Part shown: positions 62,390 to 64,000 of the stretch, piece after piece
Layout: each line of letters starts with the position of its first letter
Position numbering within the stretch: position 1 is the stretch's first letter
Origin: Hymenobacter roseosalivarius DSM 11622
Lineage (GTDB): Bacteria > Bacteroidota > Bacteroidia > Cytophagales > Hymenobacteraceae
Direction of reading: 5' to 3'
DNA length: 64,000 nucleotides
NCBI RefSeq assembly: GCF_900176135.1
Contig: NZ_FWWW01000070.1
Location: 58-64,057, forward strand
Made by a program: the position numbers and the translations under genes
The notes under the pieces: generated by a model
Databases searched by the model: none
What the model was told of the DNA's origin: nothing
What the model saw: only the letters and a program-made list of their open reading frames with translations

Positions 62390-63673
62390 ATGAACAGCAA
62401 CGTGCTAATTGAATCGTTCGCCGAGTTTGCCCGCTCCAAGAACATCGACCGTCCCACGATGATGAGCATTCTGGAGGACGTGTTTCGCACGATGATCCGG
62501 AAAAAGTACACCACCGACGAGAACTTCGACGTAATTCTGAACGTGGACCAGGGTGACCTGGAAATCTGGCGCAACCGCGAAATCGTGGACGACAACTCCG
62601 AGGATATCTGGGATTTTGATAAAATTCCGCTGACCGAAGCCCAGAAAATTGAGGCCGACTTTGAAGTAGGCGAACAAGTAGCCGAAGAAGTGAAGCTCGA
62701 AGACTTCGGCCGCCGCGCCGTGCTTATGGCTCGTCAGACGCTGATTCAGCGGGTGAAAGATTTGGAGCGCGACCACCTCTACCAGCAATACAAAGACCAG
62801 GTAGGCGAAATCGTGACCGGCGAAGTATACCAGGTATGGAGCCGCGAGGCGCTTATTCTGGACAAAGAGGAAAACGAGCTGGTACTACCCAAGTCCGAGC
62901 AAATTCCAAAGGACCGTTATCGTAAAGGCGACAGCGTGCGCGCCGTGGTCCACCGCGTTGAAGTTATTAACGGTACGCCTAAAATTATCTTGTCGCGGGC
63001 TGCGCCGGCGTTTTTAGAGCGGTTGTTCGAGCAGGAGGTGCCCGAGATCTACGACGGCCTCATCACCATTAAAAACATCGTGCGCGAACCCGGCGAGCGA
63101 GCTAAAGTAGCCGTTGAAAGCTACGACGACCGCATTGACCCAGTTGGTGCTTGCGTAGGCATGAAAGGTGCTCGCATTCACGCCGTTGTGCGCGAGTTGG
63201 AGAACGAGAATATCGACGTTATCAATTACACTGATAACCTGGAGCTGTATATTCAGCGGGCTTTGTCGCCGGCCAAGATTGGCTCGATGAAGATTAATGA
63301 ACAAACTGGCCGGGTTTCGGTGTTCTTAAAGCCCGACCAGGTTAGTCTGGCCATTGGCCGCGGCGGTGCCAACATCAAATTGGCCAGCCGGTTGGTAGGA
63401 ATGGAAATTGATGTGTTCCGCGAAGCCGGTGACTACGACGAGGATATCGCCCTCGACGAGTTCCAGGATGAAGTTGAACCCTGGGTATTGGCTGAATTGA
63501 AGAAAATCGGCCTCGATACGGGCCGCGCCGTACTAGCCGTCAGCAAGGAAGATATTGTGCGCCGCACAGAGCTTGAGGAAGAGACTGTCGAGGATCTTTT
63601 CCGCATTATCAAGCAAGAATTCGACGACAACGAAGAACAAGAAGAGCAACCAAATTCCGGCGACGCGCAATGA
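62390..63673 (+). CDS. nusA: Transcription termination/antitermination protein NusA
   Basis: NusA binds RNA polymerase and modulates pausing, termination and antitermination. The 427-residue protein has the N-terminal polymerase-binding domain (SILEDVFRTMIRKKY). An S1 domain follows (VGEIVTGEVYQVWSREALIL; core GEIVTGEVYQV), then two KH domains (GACVGMKGARIHAVVREL, VSLAIGRGGANIKLASRL). The acidic-rich C-terminus (EEQEEQPNSGDAQ) lacks the extra acidic repeats of the E. coli protein. The ATG at 62390 is clear. Confidence 0.97.
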   Translation: MNSNVLIESFAEFARSKNIDRPTMMSILEDVFRTMIRKKYTTDENFDVILNVDQGDLEIWRNREIVDDNSEDIWDFDKIPLTEAQKIEADFEVGEQVAEEVKLEDFGRRAVLMARQTLIQRVKDLERDHLYQQYKDQVGEIVTGEVYQVWSREALILDKEENELVLPKSEQIPKDRYRKGDSVRAVVHRVEVINGTPKIILSRAAPAFLERLFEQEVPEIYDGLITIKNIVREPGERAKVAVESYDDRIDPVGACVGMKGARIHAVVRELENENIDVINYTDNLELYIQRALSPAKIGSMKINEQTGRVSVFLKPDQVSLAIGRGGANIKLASRLVGMEIDVFREAGDYDEDIALDEFQDEVEPWVLAELKKIGLDTGRAVLAVSKEDIVRRTELEEETVEDLFRIIKQEFDDNEEQEEQPNSGDAQ

Positions 63674-63754
63674 GTGCGCGGCGGCCGGTCCGGCAAGGGC
63701 GTTGAATTGTGCCAAGCGGCGCGATTCGACGCCGTTCGGCAAGATTTAATATAG

Positions 63755-63762
63755 TACCTTTG
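63755..63762 (+). promoter_or_regulatory. -7 element upstream of infB
   Basis: TACCTTTG matches TAnnTTTG perfectly, 34 bases before the infB ATG. No TTG is at the right distance, so it may be a secondary promoter inside the rimP-nusA-infB operon. Confidence 0.55.
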
Positions 63763-63795
63763 CACCTCAATACGAGTATCGTTCGCGAGCACAGA

Positions 63796-64000
63796 ATGGC
63801 GGAAGTAGCAACTAAACGGCTGAATCAGGCGGCCAAAGACCTGAACGTTGGATTATCCACAATTGTGGATTTTTTGGCGGGTAAAGGGCACCAGATCGAA
63901 AACAAGCCAACGACTAAGCTGACGGCTGAGCAGGTTTCCCTGCTTGACAAGGCCTTTGAGTCGTCGGCTCAGGATAAGATCGAAGCTGCCAAGCTTAGCC
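63796..64000 (+). CDS. infB: Translation initiation factor IF-2, N-terminal fragment (partial)
   Basis: The frame from the ATG at 63796 runs off the window edge. The 68 residues visible read as an IF2_N domain: KRLNQAAKDLNVGLSTIVDFL, then GKGHQIENKPTTKLTAEQVSLL. IF-2 positions initiator tRNA on the 30S subunit. Its place directly after nusA supports the assignment. The GTPase domain lies outside the window. Confidence 0.93.
   Translation, partial: MAEVATKRLNQAAKDLNVGLSTIVDFLAGKGHQIENKPTTKLTAEQVSLLDKAFESSAQDKIEAAKLS

Overview
The window comes from a GC-rich member of the phylum Bacteroidota, most likely a Cytophagales bacterium close to Hymenobacter. The evidence is as follows. There is a type IX secretion translocon gene (sprA) and two proteins with type IX C-terminal sorting domains. 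There is a TonB-dependent receptor paired with a lipoprotein. At least a dozen promoters carry the Bacteroidota -7 element TAnnTTTG. Several genes start with GTG or TTG and lack a Shine-Dalgarno sequence. Genus placement is inference; phylum placement is strong. The sequence looks chromosomal. I see no insertion sequence, prophage, CRISPR array or rRNA.

Layout, left to right. 22-9163 holds single housekeeping genes: mfd (-), a YdjM-like membrane hydrolase, an NYN nuclease fused to a cold-shock domain, a hotdog thioesterase, a GNAT acetyltransferase, a YajQ-family protein and a TerC-family membrane protein. 9250-11093 (-) holds a membrane J-domain protein coupled to an unknown helical protein, then a DUF6438 lipoprotein. 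11236-17351 holds a type IX-secreted metalloprotease-like protein, a SpoU-type RNA methyltransferase and mutS. 17557-18333 holds tRNA-Gly, an HNH endonuclease and tRNA-Leu, with the HNH reading frame ending inside tRNA-Leu. 18480-23630 holds an eight-PAS histidine kinase and a MoxR ATPase. 23755-27156 is a small surface-polysaccharide cluster (methyltransferase, flippase, glycosyltransferase). 27264-31709 (-) is a TonB receptor with a beta-helix lipoprotein. 31984-35364 holds a YicC RNase, a secreted unknown and an M28 peptidase.

35451-51102 (-) is a long block: tatA-tatA-gatA-lytic transglycosylase, then malic enzyme, ruvA, sprA, gcvH and vanZ. Its core ruvA-sprA-gcvH-vanZ is, to my knowledge, a conserved Bacteroidota neighbourhood. 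It supplies the translocon through which the proteins at 11236 and 58149 should leave the cell. 51441-58014 holds a GAF-LytTR regulator, an LD-carboxypeptidase, a glutaminyl-cyclase-like lipoprotein, cysS and a membrane-anchored endonuclease/phosphatase-family protein. 58149-61610 is a large type IX-secreted beta-propeller/PKD protein. 61745-64000 is the rimP-nusA-infB translation/transcription operon, cut by the window edge, with a terminator-like hairpin in its leader.

The most unusual signal is not a gene. A short DNA word, GGGGGGC followed by an A/T tract (AAATT, ATTTT or TTTT), recurs close to fifty times on both strands. It occurs inside genes in several reading frames, between genes and as arms of terminators. 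I counted these by eye. Other notable items are palindromic intergenic repeats of at least three kinds, the HNH/tRNA overlap, a possible small RNA at 52526-52669 and the hairpin sitting on the mfd promoter.
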